Below the pieces are notes generated by a model. It searched no databases and was not told the origin of the DNA. It was given only the letters and a program-made list of their open reading frames with translations. Shown one piece after another: positions 1 through 11,464 of a DNA stretch of 64,000 nucleotides (positions are counted from its first letter, which is position 1; each line of letters begins with the position of its first letter). Position numbers and translations under genes: made by a program. The stretch covers positions 1-64,000 of the forward strand of contig ARYC01002107.1 in assembly GCA_000711775.1 (NCBI GenBank). Reading direction: 5' to 3'. This stretch comes from Oxytricha trifallax. Taxonomy: Eukaryota; Ciliophora; Spirotrichea; Sporadotrichida; Oxytrichidae.

Positions 1-2
1 CT

Positions 3-363
3 GAATAATATATTAAGTTCTTGCAATAACTCAGAGATAAGTAAGCTGACTAAGAGATTATCCTATTCGTTGATAACTTGTCAGTTCATAAAACTAAAGA
101 CTCAAGGAAGGAATATGAAAGGCTAAATATAACACCTGTATTTAATGTTATTTAAAGCCCTTAGTTCAATGGAATTGAATTTTATTGGGGGTTATTGAAA
201 GGTTATTATAAGAAATTGCGGCTCTACCATCTGATGCATGATTTAAAGATAGATACAGTCGTTTTTATTAAGAGTGCTGCTAGTCAGTGATGAGAAAGCT
301 AAAGTGTGCGCAAGAGAAGGGAGATTTTGTGTTTATAAATAAGTATTAGATTTAAGCGAATGA
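3..363 (+). pseudogene. TBE transposase (42-kDa ORF), C-terminal part
   Basis: C-terminal third of a DDE transposase, cut off by the window start. The second catalytic Asp lies in the motif VDNLSVHKT (codon 72-74) and the catalytic Glu in NGIEFYWG (codon 177-179), with exactly 34 residues between them, i.e. the D34E spacing of the IS630/Tc1/mariner superfamily. Glutamine codons TAA/TAG occur within the frame. A +1 shift near 285-295 separates this frame from the conserved tail CAREGRF...VLDLSE, which ends at TGA 361-363. The homologous ORF of TBE-D confirms the tail. TBE transposases are thought to act in developmental genome rearrangement, but this copy is broken as written. Confidence 0.88.
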
Positions 364-369
364 ATTAGT

Positions 370-1159
370 TCACATACTAAATTTTCCCGTAAAGGGATTT
401 GGCTTCTCTTTCTTTTCTTCCTCTTAAGGATTGCTTGGGCCCATGTTTCTTCTCTTAGTGCCAGCTCCTGCGTCTATGTTCATCTCGTCTGGTTTTTAGA
501 AATCTTTGTTGAGTCTCTTACTCAATTCATGCTTTACCTGTGATTTTCTCTCTCTGTTCAATTTGCTACGCCTCTTTCATCAAGTAAATAGCAGTACCAG
601 GTTTTTCTATAAAGTTAGAAGACTAAGCTTACTAGAGATGAATGGATGCTTCTGTAGTTCCTAGATCCAGGTGTCGCTGATTTTAATACCTTGCTTCTCT
701 TTTTCTTCAGGAGAGATGCTATAGCGTTTCTTATGAGGTTCTTAAATAACTTCATTTAAGTTCAGGTTTCAGAGTTGCAAGAACACCAAAGAATAAGTTA
801 CTCTCTGGCAACTTATTAGAGAGCTGTAGCTTTGATGGAAGGTAGAGAGCAACATCTGGATCACTCATAGCATCATCATAAAGATTTGTCACTGAAATTT
901 CAGGGTAGTTAGGTATCTCTATCATCCTAATTTCATTAGACTTAAAAGCTTTTTTCTCTTCACTCAGTAAAGCTTTTAAGATTGAGATTTTAGTTCCCTC
1001 CTAAGTCGGCAAGAACAATCCAACTATAATGGATTTATTAATCTTCGTTAAGAACTTACCTTGCTATACCAAATATCTATAGAGGTCCTCTTTACTTCTA
1101 AATTTTCCTATTAAATCTTGAGATTAAATTCTCTTCATTGCATCATTCAAAGACTCCAT
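370..1159 (-). pseudogene. TBE 22-kDa-type ORF
   Basis: Minus-strand ORF between the transposase and the kinase ORF, the position and orientation of the conserved TBE ORF of unknown function. It begins with ATG at 1159-1157 (MESLNDAMKRIQSQD) and contains KLPESNLFFGVLATLK and, near the end, KRLNKDFQKPDEMNIDAG, finishing at TGA 372-370. Frame changes near 755 and 590 interrupt it. TBE-D carries a clear relative (NKLPLWNFFFGVLGTMKEE), so the ORF has been under protein-level constraint even though both copies are damaged. No domain is recognised. Confidence 0.75.
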
Positions 1160-1724
1160 CTTGCTTCCTTTTTCTAGAAATGTTAATGAAATTTAAAATT
1201 ATGGATATCCATTCTAAGTTTATTAAAATCTTACTACTAAATAGGGAGGACCTACTGGAGGTCAACCTTGAAAAGATATGCGGAGAAGCATTGAAAAACT
1301 TGCTCCAAGTTTCACAGATTGATTTCCATTTTTATCAAACTATCTCCATTAAATTGCTCCTAATAATGTTTAATTATTTTAGGAGGTCCTCCAAATTAAG
1401 TTCAAACTTCATTAGGAGTTAAATTTTAAGGTTAAAACTTAATTAGGAGCATATTAAATTTAAAAATGTTTAATAACTTCACCTTCAAATTAATTTCAAA
1501 CTTGATTCGGAGGACCTCCTAAAGAAAGAAAAATTCGTTGGGAGTATTTTAATATACTAAAACGTATTAAAGTCTCATAAAATATGTCAACTTGCATTCT
1601 TTTATGGCTATTTCATTTTCTTATCTCTCCGCAAAGAAACTACCAGAGTGTCTTATACTTTACTATTATAGTAAACATAGGTGAATTTTATCATTATTAT
1701 CATAAAATATATCAGCAAACTAAA

Positions 1725-3173
1725 ATGAGCGCTAATCTTTTTAGAAGAGCGGCATTACTTGGGCAAAGTCAATAAAAATTATCATTCCAGCAACCTAGAA
1801 AAGTAGAGACTAGAGACGCTTGTACTCAGTGAGAGCCTACTTATGACAACTTTGACCAGTCTAGCTTAGAGATTTAAATATAAGTTAAGTAGGAGATCAT
1901 CATGGAGGCTGTGCAAATTGAGGAGGAGGTTAAACAACCCTCCATAGAGCATTAATAAATACCAGCTAAAGTTGACTATTAATGGAAAGAATGCAATAAA
2001 GTTTTCCCCTTACAAGTCAACTTATAAGAGACACTAGAGAGATATACACAACGATATGCCAAGATTATATATCTCAAGCATTAAAAGAAAGATGGGAAGT
2101 ATGTATGTGAGTTCTGTGAGAAGCCATATTCTCATACTAGAGACCTTAAAGTGCACTTAAAGAAAAAGCATAATCAAAGTTTTGTCTTTATTCATGAACC
2201 TACAGGGAAAAGATTCCTCTAAAAAAGAAGATCAAGAAATAAAGTGGAGTCTCTTAGAGTTGAAGTGTTGAAGTAAGTTAAAATGAAGAAAGCAGTCAAG
2301 AACTTTCCAGTCTCTGAGATCAATAAAATCATGGTTAAAATAGAAGCAATGAAGATTCCCATATTAAAAATCATTTACTTAGATTCTTGCCTAGAAAGCT
2401 ATCTCACTCTTGAAGATAATATAGAGAAGAGAGTCATTACAGATGACTAATATGCTTACAAGATATATCCTTTCAATTACTTCCTTGCTGATGACAAGTT
2501 CCAAATGGAATTTGCTAATGAGTATTATGCTCTTTAAAAGGCAAAGTTTAAATGAGTGTAGGCATATCATCTAGCTTGATGCTATTTTACTTGGTAAAGA
2601 TCGTGTAGCCTTCAGGCTTTCTTTACTTGAAATGACTTACAGAGAATTCTTATCTGACAATAGATGTCAGAGATAAATTAGCTTGATAGTATAGCAGATA
2701 GTTGAGGGGATTGAAGAGCTTCACAAGCTAGGTTATGTTCATAGAGACTTAAAGCCAGAGAATATCATAGTGAACTTTCAGCCTCTTAGAGTTTATATTA
2801 TAGACTTCAACAGAGCTCAAAGAGTCCAAGCCTCTGCATAAGGAAATGTATACGGCACTCCTGGATATTTCCCAGAGAGAGGGATTGGAGAGATGGAGAC
2901 ACTTAATGGGATATCTGGACTCTAGCAGTAATAATAATAGAGAGCGACATGCCAAGAAACGATTACTTTAGATGCAGGGATGAGAGAAATTCTAAGCAGA
3001 AAATCAAACAATATCTCGATAATTAAATAAATGGAGGTCTCAGAGAACTTGCATACTCAACTATTATCAAGCCAAGCTAAGAGAATTAAAAAAAAATAGA
3101 AAAAATCAAATATCAACTAAGAAAGATAAAATTCAGAGAACTGCCAAATGACTCTAAGCTTATGTTTGTGTGA
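1725..3173 (+). pseudogene. TBE 57-kDa-type zinc finger-protein kinase ORF
   Basis: Third TBE ORF, about 480 codons, starting at ATG 1725 (MSANLFRRAALL); the start is supported by a similar start in TBE-D. The N-terminal half has a C2H2 finger (CEFC, 12 residues, H-x4-H, around 2107-2175) after a degenerate first finger. The C-terminal half is kinase-like: GYVHRDLKPENIIV has the catalytic-loop HRD and Asn, DFNRAQ replaces the usual DFG, and GTPGYFPER is an activation-segment end. Conserved tail ends at TGA 3171. A TGA about 1815 and frame breaks near 2550 and 2885 interrupt it. The combination is known for TBEs; substrate unknown. Confidence 0.82.
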
Positions 3174-3335
3174 AATATTAAAAAAAATTCGCTTGTTATA
3201 CTCTCTTAAAATACTAATATATAAACATTTAACCCCTACATAAACCCTATTAAAATCCTAATAAAGTATGCGTTAATAGTCTAATTTTATCAATCAAAAA
3301 CTCAATCAAACTACTGAAAGGGTTTTGGGGTTTTG
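3174..3335. repeat. TBE-A right terminal repeat with telomere-like end
   Basis: AT-rich stretch between the kinase stop and the transposon end. It contains ACCCCTACATAAACCC and ends in the G4T4-type block. The same layout closes TBE-B, C and D, and the mirror image opens B and D. Confidence 0.85.
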
Positions 3336-3594
3336 ATTAGTAATTTTATTTTCTTAAATCAAATGTAAACCTAGAATAATATATCAAAATTTAGTGATAT
3401 ACTTACACTCTAATTTAATTGTTGTTTCCTTTAAATTTAGCTGTTTTAAATTGAATTGTTGCTCTTATATTACAATTTTTAACCACTTTATTGATGATTT
3501 TAAGATAAATCAAGTAATTTATTGATGTCATTTGTATTATGTCTAACATCTGGAGTCTAAAATCTTTTGATTGGAGTTGCTTCCTGTATAACTG

Positions 3595-3850
3595 TCAATC
3601 AACTGTTTAATCTAAAATATAATAAATAAAAATAATTCTTCCAAGTAGTTTTTTAGAAGAAGTGGCGTTAAGTAATTGCTTAATTGGAGTAGATTAAGCA
3701 CTTGTTGCTTTAATATTTTGGACGCTGCCCTTTTTAGGTGCCAAAGGAGGTAACTTTGTATATAAGGTTAGAGGGGTTAGGTTATTCTAGTCTTTAAGAC
3801 AAGAAATCTAAAGATTTAACAAATTAATAAGGGTATTCTCTTGATTTAGT
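3595..3850 (-). CDS. Isolated coding fragment (probable MDS), unknown protein
   Basis: The 650 bp between the TBE and the next gene is AT-rich, but on the minus strand about 3620-3840 reads as a normal protein segment, including TPLTLYTKLPPLAPKKGSVQ and ATSAQSTPIKQLLNATSSKK, with TAA/TAG as Gln. Codon choice and the Pro/Lys/Ser-rich composition differ from the flanking AT-rich DNA. There is no start codon, and the frame runs on to TGA 3597-3595 through non-coding-looking sequence. I read it as one MDS of a gene whose other pieces lie elsewhere. Family not recognised. Confidence 0.4.
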
Positions 3851-3986
3851 TAATGCTCTAGCTTTTACTTATTTTGTTTCATTTTAATTAAATAACACTC
3901 TACTATAATTTTATAAGTATTTTTTGATAGTATTAATAGGGAGTTTAATAGTATTACTAATAAATAAGTGATTAATTGATAAAGGG

Positions 3987-4841
3987 TCATTCAAAATCTA
4001 AGCCACCATCTAGAACTTCGTCATTGTCTTGATTCTTTCTCATATAATATAACATAAAAATTTCTCTGTTCTCTTTGTTCCCTCTTTTTAACTGGGTCAT
4101 TTAGAGCAGCGAATCCTACTGTAGCAATTAAACTGCCTTTCTATAATAGATAATATTCCATATAAGTTAACTAAATTTATTATATCTACTTTGAGCATCA
4201 CCCTCCTCAAACTTATATCCAACGATTTTTTACTCCTAATATCCAGCCCATTGAGCAAAATGTTGAAAAATGATAGATCCTGCTATGGCAACATTCAAAC
4301 TTGCTGTCTTATCAGTATATTGAGGAATGTATATAAATTGATCGCATATGGCTATTTGATTCTTATTCAGCCCACTTCCTTCATTTCCCAACATAAATAG
4401 AGTGTCGCCTTTAAATGGATTAGCGTGAATTGGCTGAGCTTCTGGCATAATTTCGATTCCACAAATACTAATGCTTCTCTCTGTACAAAATTGCTTAACA
4501 TCCTTTAAACCTCCAAAGTACTAGAAATTAGTTTTAGTAGCAGTGCCTTATGAACCGAAGCAACTCAATCTCTTTTTAGTTGGCTGAGAATCTATAATGA
4601 ATACCTATTTCACATTAAAAGCGGCAGCTGATCTAATCAAAGTTCCAAAATTCTTTTGCTTTTGTACGTTAAACATGAGGAGATATGATTATGGACGAGT
4701 TTTATTGTATTTCATGATTTCAGATTCCTCCTCCTCAACAACTTCTTATTTAATTTCTTCTTAGTTAGACTACTCTAAAGTGATTTCGGTCTTAGCTTCT
4801 TAATCTTCAAGAACTAATTTTTGTTCGAGTTGAGCTTCCAT
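3987..4841 (-). CDS. SpoU/TrmH-type RNA 2'-O-methyltransferase (SPOUT)
   Basis: Probable AdoMet-dependent ribose 2'-O-methyltransferase of rRNA or tRNA. Start ATG 4841-4839 gives an acidic, Gln/Glu-rich N-terminus of about 40 residues, then the SPOUT core. Motif 1 is NFGTLIRSAAAFNVKQVFII (the N...R/A region), motif 2 LFMLGNEGSGL and motif 3 IPQYTDKTASLNVAIAGSI, together the trefoil-knot AdoMet site. At about 230-285 residues it is a compact, single-domain member. A likely 31-nt intron (4141-4171, GTTAAC...TTATAG) near the 3' end would give a tail reading GSLIATVGFAALND and a stop at 4023-4021. Read through, the frame ends at TGA 3989-3987 with an acidic tail, so the exact C-terminus is uncertain. 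It shares a 177-bp divergent intergenic region with the tetraspanin gene. Confidence 0.85.
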
Positions 4842-5018
4842 TAAACTTATTTATTTATTAAATTTGAAAGGTATGTTAAAATTAGTGGCAAAAAATTATA
4901 AACCAATCAAAAGTAAAGTTTAAACACCTAAATTTATAATAACTTAATTTGTTTAAACTTCAAATAATTAATTAAACCAGTTAGAAACAATAATTACAAT
5001 AATTTTATAAGAATAAAA

Positions 5019-6054
5019 ATGCTGTGTTTTTTCATGTATATGTGCTCAACGAGAGCTGTTGCAATTACTCTCACAGTTTTTAGTGTAATATTTGCATTAT
5101 TCTCTGCAGGAACAATATATTTGAACTCACGCTTAGTGGATTCAGACGTTTGGAATCTTTAAACTCACCCTGAGGATGATATCAATAATCAAAAGAGGTC
5201 AGATGAAATTAATTACATAAAGGAAGTAGTATTTTGGGGTATTATTGCAATGTGTATTGCTTCAATATTAACGGGATTTCTTGGATTAGCTACAGCTAGA
5301 TATAAAACATGTTGTTCTATTGGAGTTTACTCATTCTTTACATTTTCTCTGAGTCTTATGTTTTTAGGGCTGGGAATTATCATAATTATTGTGACTATTG
5401 CTTCAGGATAACAGCTTACTTAATATTGCTATGAAAAAAACTATGACCAATTCACTATAAATCTTAGCAGGTAAACTTAAAAGTTCTAAGAATTTTTTAT
5501 TGAATTTTACAAAAGTGATTATAATTTACTTCCTAAATTATGTTGAAGAGTATGACAGAGCAACCTCTAAATTACCAAACACATACATGTGCAGCTATTA
5601 CTGCCCATGTGTACCTTTGGATCCAAACAAATGGAATGGTATCGATATAAAATAAGGCTCTTCAACTCAGCTTTACTTCACCGGAACTTATAGCACTTTT
5701 AATTAATGTTACTTAGACCTTGTGAGAGATCAGAGAGTAACTCCAATTCATAGCAAAGTTTTATCTTTAATAAAAACTCTAGAAAGCGATCATTCATGCT
5801 CTGGACTATGTGGTTCTCATAAATTTTGGTTTTACAAAAGTATTAATGATGGACCTCCAAAAGATAATTGTTAGGATGGAATTCATTTAATGTACTGGGG
5901 TTCATTAGGAGCTGTTAGTATTGCACTGATCATAACAGGGTTTGTTATATTTTTGGCATTTAATGCACATTATGGTTTATGGAGAAGGAGATTTACCAGG
6001 GGTGGCTCTAATATAAATAACAGTAGATCAAATGCTTATAAATTAGAAGATTGA
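5019..6054 (+). CDS. Tetraspanin-like four-pass membrane protein
   Basis: Predicted plasma-membrane protein of about 330 residues. Four hydrophobic segments are visible: TM1 after STRAVAITLTVFSV, TM2 around EVVFWGIIAMCIASILTGFL, TM3 around SLSLMFLGLGIIIIIVTIA, and TM4 around WGSLGAVSIALIITGFVI. The large loop between TM3 and TM4 has Cys-rich motifs (MCSYYCPC, CSGLCGSHKFW, DNCQDG), as in tetraspanins, although a strict CCG was not found. A 34-nt intron, 5515-5548 (GTGATT...TTGAAG), must be removed to join FYK to KYDRATSKL; without it the frame hits TGA. Start chosen at the first ATG of the open frame; stop TGA 6052-6054. Tetraspanins organise membrane microdomains; the specific role here is unknown. 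Confidence 0.72.
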
Positions 6055-7675
6055 CATGCATATTATTTAACTATAGATGCTATTTCATATTACTTGCAAA
6101 AATTCAAAAGTGCTTTGTAAATTTATCTATTTCCGTTTTAAATAACATCCCAATTTATTCTAATGTCTTCTATAAATTTATACTTCGTTTTTATTATCAT
6201 GAAAAGGCTCTGCGTGGGGAAACAATAGATGATGATTTACGAAGAGTGTTTAAAAGATAGAGTGATATGTAAAAGTAACGATCGGATTCCCCTTATATGA
6301 GCTAAAACTCAGATGAAGAATTCCAGCATTAAAGTACAAGTGAAACAATAAACATTCTAAGTCAAAGAAGAAAATGTCTTGGAAGAAAATAGACCTCTAT
6401 GAATTAAAGTGGGTTTGATGTTAATAAGATTATCAATTTTAAGTATGAAAGATTGAGAGTCAATTATGAAGCTTATGAAGAAGTTTATAATGAAATATAG
6501 AGGGAACTAGAACTATTGTATCAATATGAACAAAGTGAGAAAGTTAAAAGCAATGATATCTAGAGTTCATACTAACATATTGTTATAATTTTATATAAAC
6601 TGCTTGAAGACTGTGGGAAAATATATAGCGATCATCTAGCTAGAGGAGTGGGACCTGTCCTTAGAATCGGAACTCCCATATCGGATATGTCATTAAGTGA
6701 GTTTCCTTCTCCTAGAGGTATAAAAGATACTGACGGAAACAATTTCAATGAAAGTTCTGTAAAGAATGTATTAGAAGAGGATGATATACTATTATTTTTA
6801 ATTTTATATATTTGAAACAGATAAGATTGAAGACATGAGATTAAGAAAACTTATTAGATAGATAAAAGCTAAGTCAAAATTTGATGAAAGGTTAAATATA
6901 GTTAAATAAGAAAACTCTCCTGAGATAAAAGAAAAAGTAAGTAAAATACTTATTAATAAATAATATACTTTAGAAAGTAAATATTCTTGAAGGTATGAGG
7001 GAATAAAGAAAATTATCTAAGAAAAGAGGGAGAAGAAACTATTACAAATAAATTTCATATTTAAAAAGTTCCAGCATATAATTTACTTTATTATCTACAA
7101 TTATAGTCTATAAACTTAGATCAGATTTCAACAAAATACTTATACGATAGAGCAAACGAGAAAAAACAAGATTTAAAGCTTTTAGCTAGAGGCAGCCCAA
7201 ATTAGGGTATGATGTACCATTTAAGCTAAAATAGAAATATGAAGTTGAGGTTTAACATTGAATAATCAAAGTACAAAAAGACTTAGGATGAGTATAAGGA
7301 ATATCTAATTTACATTAGATCTCAAATTACTCAGTAAACTAATAATTTAAAATATTTTTAGAAAAAATCATAGATTTGATTAATTTAAAATAAATACTAA
7401 GTTTAGCAAAAGCTCGAACACTAATTTAAAATCGAAAATGATAGATAAAATATTTTGAATAAAACGAAGCTTTTGATGGGATCTAAATTCATAAATTTAA
7501 ATAAATCAAAAATCATAAATAGCGGGTTAAATAGTAGAATGTCCATAAGATTTCTGCAAGACTCATCTTCTAATAACTGTAAGTTTTTATCAAAAATAAT
7601 TAAATTAAATATAGCATCAAAGAGAGTCAGCGCATTAATAAGCAAAATTCAATCAAGAAATTCTCAAGTATTATG
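6051..7675 (+). CDS. Unknown ORF set following the tetraspanin (separate gene or its tail)
   Basis: Directly after the tetraspanin stop a long UGA-only frame runs from about 6051 to 6815, with convincing coding segments such as KALRGETIDDDLRRVFKRQ, NFKYERLRVNYEAYEEVYNE and ARGVGPVLRIGTPISDMSLS. Further open pieces follow (EDMRLRKLIRQIKAKSKFDE at about 6830; KTQDEYKEYLIYIRSQ at about 7280; NSGLNSRMSIRFLQDSSSN at about 7520, ending TGA 7675), separated by short gaps that look like introns or IESs. It is charged, helical and without recognised domains. The first 40 codons (6055-6210) look non-coding, so the real start may be by splicing from the preceding gene. I cannot decide between a separate gene and a long cytoplasmic tail. 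Confidence 0.45.
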
Positions 7676-8883
7676 ATTTTTATTTATGTCATAACTATTT
7701 TTATTAGTTTATTGTATTGTAATTTTAAGAAATTGGCTCGAATAAATAATACTTACTTAAATATAGTTCCTTGGGGTATTAAAGAAATATTATAAATTAC
7801 AATAATTATAAATATTCTAAATATAAAATAAAGATTCTTATTTTAGCATTCTTTTCGAATAAATTAATAATTCTACTAAAATTCTTGATTGTAATTTTTA
7901 ATAAGTTTCAAATATAATAAGTTAGGACTAAAATCCTTTTTTAAGAGAGTTTTATTGTATAAAATTTTATTAACTATAATTTATAAAATAATTTATCAAT
8001 AAATTTTTGAAAAATATTTTTAATTTTATAAATTAAAGGCAGGCATTAAATGAATATAAAGTGTAATTGAACGAAAATTTTATAAAATTAAAATGTCAAT
8101 TGTTGTTTAAATACTATTCGAACATAAATTCACTTTAATAAATGTTAATACGAATACATTTTAATCATATCATTCTTTGTAACCTATAAATTAAAATTAA
8201 AATTCTAGAATGCATCTATTTGGTCATGCAGAGTGCAAAAATCTTCATTTTATTGAGAGTTCTTAAACCTAGAAAATATATTAAAAATTCAAATTAAATA
8301 GAGAAACTAACTTTCAAATCTTTAAAGAATTTAAAATTAATTTAAACTATCTTCCTAGTTTTCTTAAGGATAATATACATTTTATTCGTAATCAATCCAA
8401 ATATCTTTTGAGATAGAATTTGTTTCCTTTTAATCTTTTGTTGATTTTATCTTTATATTATTAATTGTTGAATAAGACCTTAAATCTACATTATTAATAA
8501 ATAGGTTGCTTTCTACAATAAAATTATTGTTTATTGTACTTTTTATGAATATTTTAAATATTCCCATATCATTTATTAAGAATTATAAGATTCTTACAAA
8601 TTTGCTTAACTCTAGCTGATGAGGTATGCAATAGTCTAAACTTTCCTGACCATCTCAAATGGTCAGGACTGATTATCATTATTTACCTTTTAATCAAGAA
8701 CATTGATTAAATAAAGTTTAATAATAAACAGTTCTTGAATTAATTCAAAAATTATCCCCTAAAACCCTAGGGTATTTACTCCTCTTAAAATTAAATATTA
8801 TCAAAAAAGTATTTACTTTGATTGATTTGCAAATATTTGATAATTACTTTATTTTTATTGGTAATTTACTTATTTATTATTGA
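7676..8883. other. AT-rich stretch, no gene seen
   Basis: About 1.2 kb of roughly 80% AT sequence with no coding signal on either strand. The only structured item is a 9-bp hairpin at 8645-8667 (CCTGACCAT / ATGGTCAGG) between TGATGA (8618) and CTGA (8669). Confidence 0.6.
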
Positions 8884-10182
8884 TGTGCAATCGCATGAAT
8901 CCACAATTGCAGACATAATTTAGTCTTTCTTGATTGAAACAGGATTGGTTGAAGCTCAAACTTATGACTATTAGCTATAATTCAGAGGTAATTCATTTAA
9001 AATCAAAATATTAAAACTAATTTAGGTGTTGCTCTTTAAAATGACACAAAAGTATCTGAATTAGACTAAAATATTAATAATAAGCCAAAACTGCTTCTGA
9101 TCGACATAAACAAGCAGTTTTAACTTTATTCACAAGCCAGATAAGAGTATCTCATTAATATTTAAATTAAGTTTGCATAAATTTTTAATCATCTCAAGTA
9201 TAAATTGACTTATGGCATACAATAAAGATTAACCAAAGACCAATTTTATACTAATAATAAAAATTAAGAAAATTAGGAATTTTCAAGTATGACATTTCTT
9301 GAAAGATAAAAAAGAAAACTGGAGGAATTAAGGGATTTCAGGGCAAATAGATTTGGGGGAGAGCCAGCTTAGAGTATTTTTGGGAACAATCCTCCTAATT
9401 TTATGACAAGTTTGTTCTCTGACAATAACTTTGTTACAAACAGATTAAATTAAGCATAAAGTTTATATTAAATTTAAAATTAATAATTTTTAGATTGAAT
9501 GCGTTGTAGAATTCATAACCTCAAGGTTTTAGTTTTTAAATATATTTTAATACATTTAAGTAACTGTATAATAAGTAAATAAAGTTTCTCCTAAAATCCT
9601 AATTCTATTCAATTAACAAAATTCATATATTAGTTCAGTTAAGATTAAATAAATATAAAAAGATTTTAATCGGATTTATTTAGTAACTTATTTAAAGTAT
9701 GATATTTAAAGAATATTTTTTAACAAAAACATGATTATAAATAAATTTTTCGAGGAATGTTATATTAAATGGATGTATTGAAGAAACTTTACAAGATATG
9801 TGAAAAATTAATTTATGCTATAATACATTTCATTAAATTTCAGAATGTTGATATAATTAAATTTATATGTAAAAGTTTTTCTCAAAATATTCAATTTTTG
9901 GATTTAGAAAATTATAAATTATTTCAGTTTTCAAGTTTATTGTTATTAAGTACATTCAATTTGATAATAATGTTTACTAAATTGGCACAGCCAGTACCAA
10001 GCGGAGGTTTCTCAGGATTCTAGCAAACCAATAATAGTAATCTATTTGGCAGTTCTCCTTTCGCTTTTGGAGGAGCTACTACTGCACCTAATACTCTTAC
10101 ATCGACTTCAATCCCTTCAACTTTGTTTGGTTCAGGCAGTCTTCCTCAAAATATTAATGAATCATCTTACTTTATAAAATGA
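8884..10182 (+). CDS. FG-rich protein (nucleoporin-like), fragmented
   Basis: Two open blocks on the plus strand. Block 1 (8884-9498) begins without a visible ATG (VQSHESTIADIIQSFLIE) and has a clean 38-nt intron at 8988-9025 (GTAATT...TTTAG). It continues through a Lys/Gln-rich helical part (LERQKRKLEELRDFRANRFG) to SIFGNNPPNF and ends at TGA 9496. Block 2 ends at TGA 10180-10182; its last 60 codons (from about 9990) read GGFSGFQQTNNSNLFGSSPF and STLFGSGSLPQ. The FG/GLFG-like dipeptides in a Ser/Thr/Asn-rich context resemble FG nucleoporins of the nuclear pore. I treat both as MDSs of one gene; the 490 bp between them looks like IES. Which nucleoporin, if any, cannot be said. Confidence 0.45.
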
Positions 10183-11464
10183 AAATCAATTCAATTTATT
10201 AAATATTTTATTGTTATTATTTCTTTTGTAGATAGAAATAAATCAATTTAATTTGAAAAACTGTAAAATAATTATAACATTATTTTTGAATACTACATCC
10301 CATTCGAGTTTATCTTAACTTATTTAAAATTAATTTCTTTTCAATAGCTTATATTTCAATTTTTATAAATTAATATTCATGCTATATAGTAGTTAATCTA
10401 TAAATAGCATGTTCATAGTGCTTAAACCAGTCTATTATAAATTAAAAGAGTTTTGATTTTTTATAATTATTTTTTTAATTTAAACTTTAATCTTTCTTTA
10501 ACTCTTAAATTCAGAAGAAAAATAAATTTCTATTTTTTCAATAAGTATATATAGTGCGCCATATAAAAATATCTTGTATGATATTAATATTCTCTTTACT
10601 TCTAGTTATGATACTTGATATATCATAACATATCCAAGTTGATTTGACAATTCTACATTTGTAAATATTCAGAAAGTATTAAATGATACTGACAATGTTT
10701 ATGAGTGAACGTCTGCTAAACTTTTATAAAAGATTGTCCGGTAATTTTTTAAAAGAGTTTTATGAAATTTATATGGTTTCTATTCGCAAAGTATTTAATA
10801 GAAATATAGAAATTAAGAATAGAAGAAAAAACATGAAAAATCATTGATTTATCTTGAACATAAAATAAACTTGAGACTTTATGAATAACAATTTTAAATA
10901 TAATGAAAAATTATCAATTTAAAATACTTTATTTTTTATTTTTTACCAAGCATACTTGTTGATTATTTAATGGTTTTTTTATTTCTTTATTAAAAATAAT
11001 TAGTAAATAATGTAGGTAATGTTCTTAAAAATTAAAAATATATAATAATAAGAAAATTTTTAGTTAGTATTATAATGTCGATTTTTTTAAAAGAAATGTA
11101 TGTTTTATTCTCCCAAATTCTTTTCTAACCTGAGAGTCTTAATTCTAGTAATTATAAATAGTATTTGATATTTGTAATTAGGTTAACCAAAATAAATTTA
11201 CCAAAGAGATGATTTCAATTGAAAATTCTATTTAACTAAAGATTTCACTAAATAATATTTTCATTTAATTAATTTATAAATGACAAGTATAATTAAATGA
11301 ATAAAATTTTTGAGTCATTCAATTAATTTCTTTCCATTTATTTTCATTATTGTTTTGATAGTGTTTAATAACTTATGGAGTCTTTGCTTCAAAGAAGAAG
11401 AGAGTGAAATTGTTAAAAATGATTAATTTCAAGATTTCATGAGCAATAATATTCTTTGATGTCT
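10183..11464. other. AT-rich stretch, no gene seen
   Basis: About 1.3 kb of low-complexity AT-rich sequence. No open frame with protein-like composition, inverted repeat or transposon end was found. Confidence 0.6.

Larger units (their letters stand above)
1..3335 (+). mobile_element. TBE transposon A, left part outside the window
   Basis: A telomere-bearing element of the Tc1/mariner-like TBE class known from Oxytricha. In the usual TBE order I see the end of the transposase ORF (+), the 22-kDa-type ORF (-) and the zinc finger/kinase ORF (+). The right terminus is a GGTTTTGGGGTTTTG block ending at 3335, followed by ATT, the ANT-type target expected for TBEs. The left terminus is outside the window. 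All three ORFs carry at least one frame break, so this copy looks inactive, unless some breaks are sequence errors. About 560 bp of non-coding internal sequence (1160-1724) contains many GGAGG/CCTCC direct and inverted motifs that recur, diverged, in TBE copies B, C and D. Confidence 0.93.
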
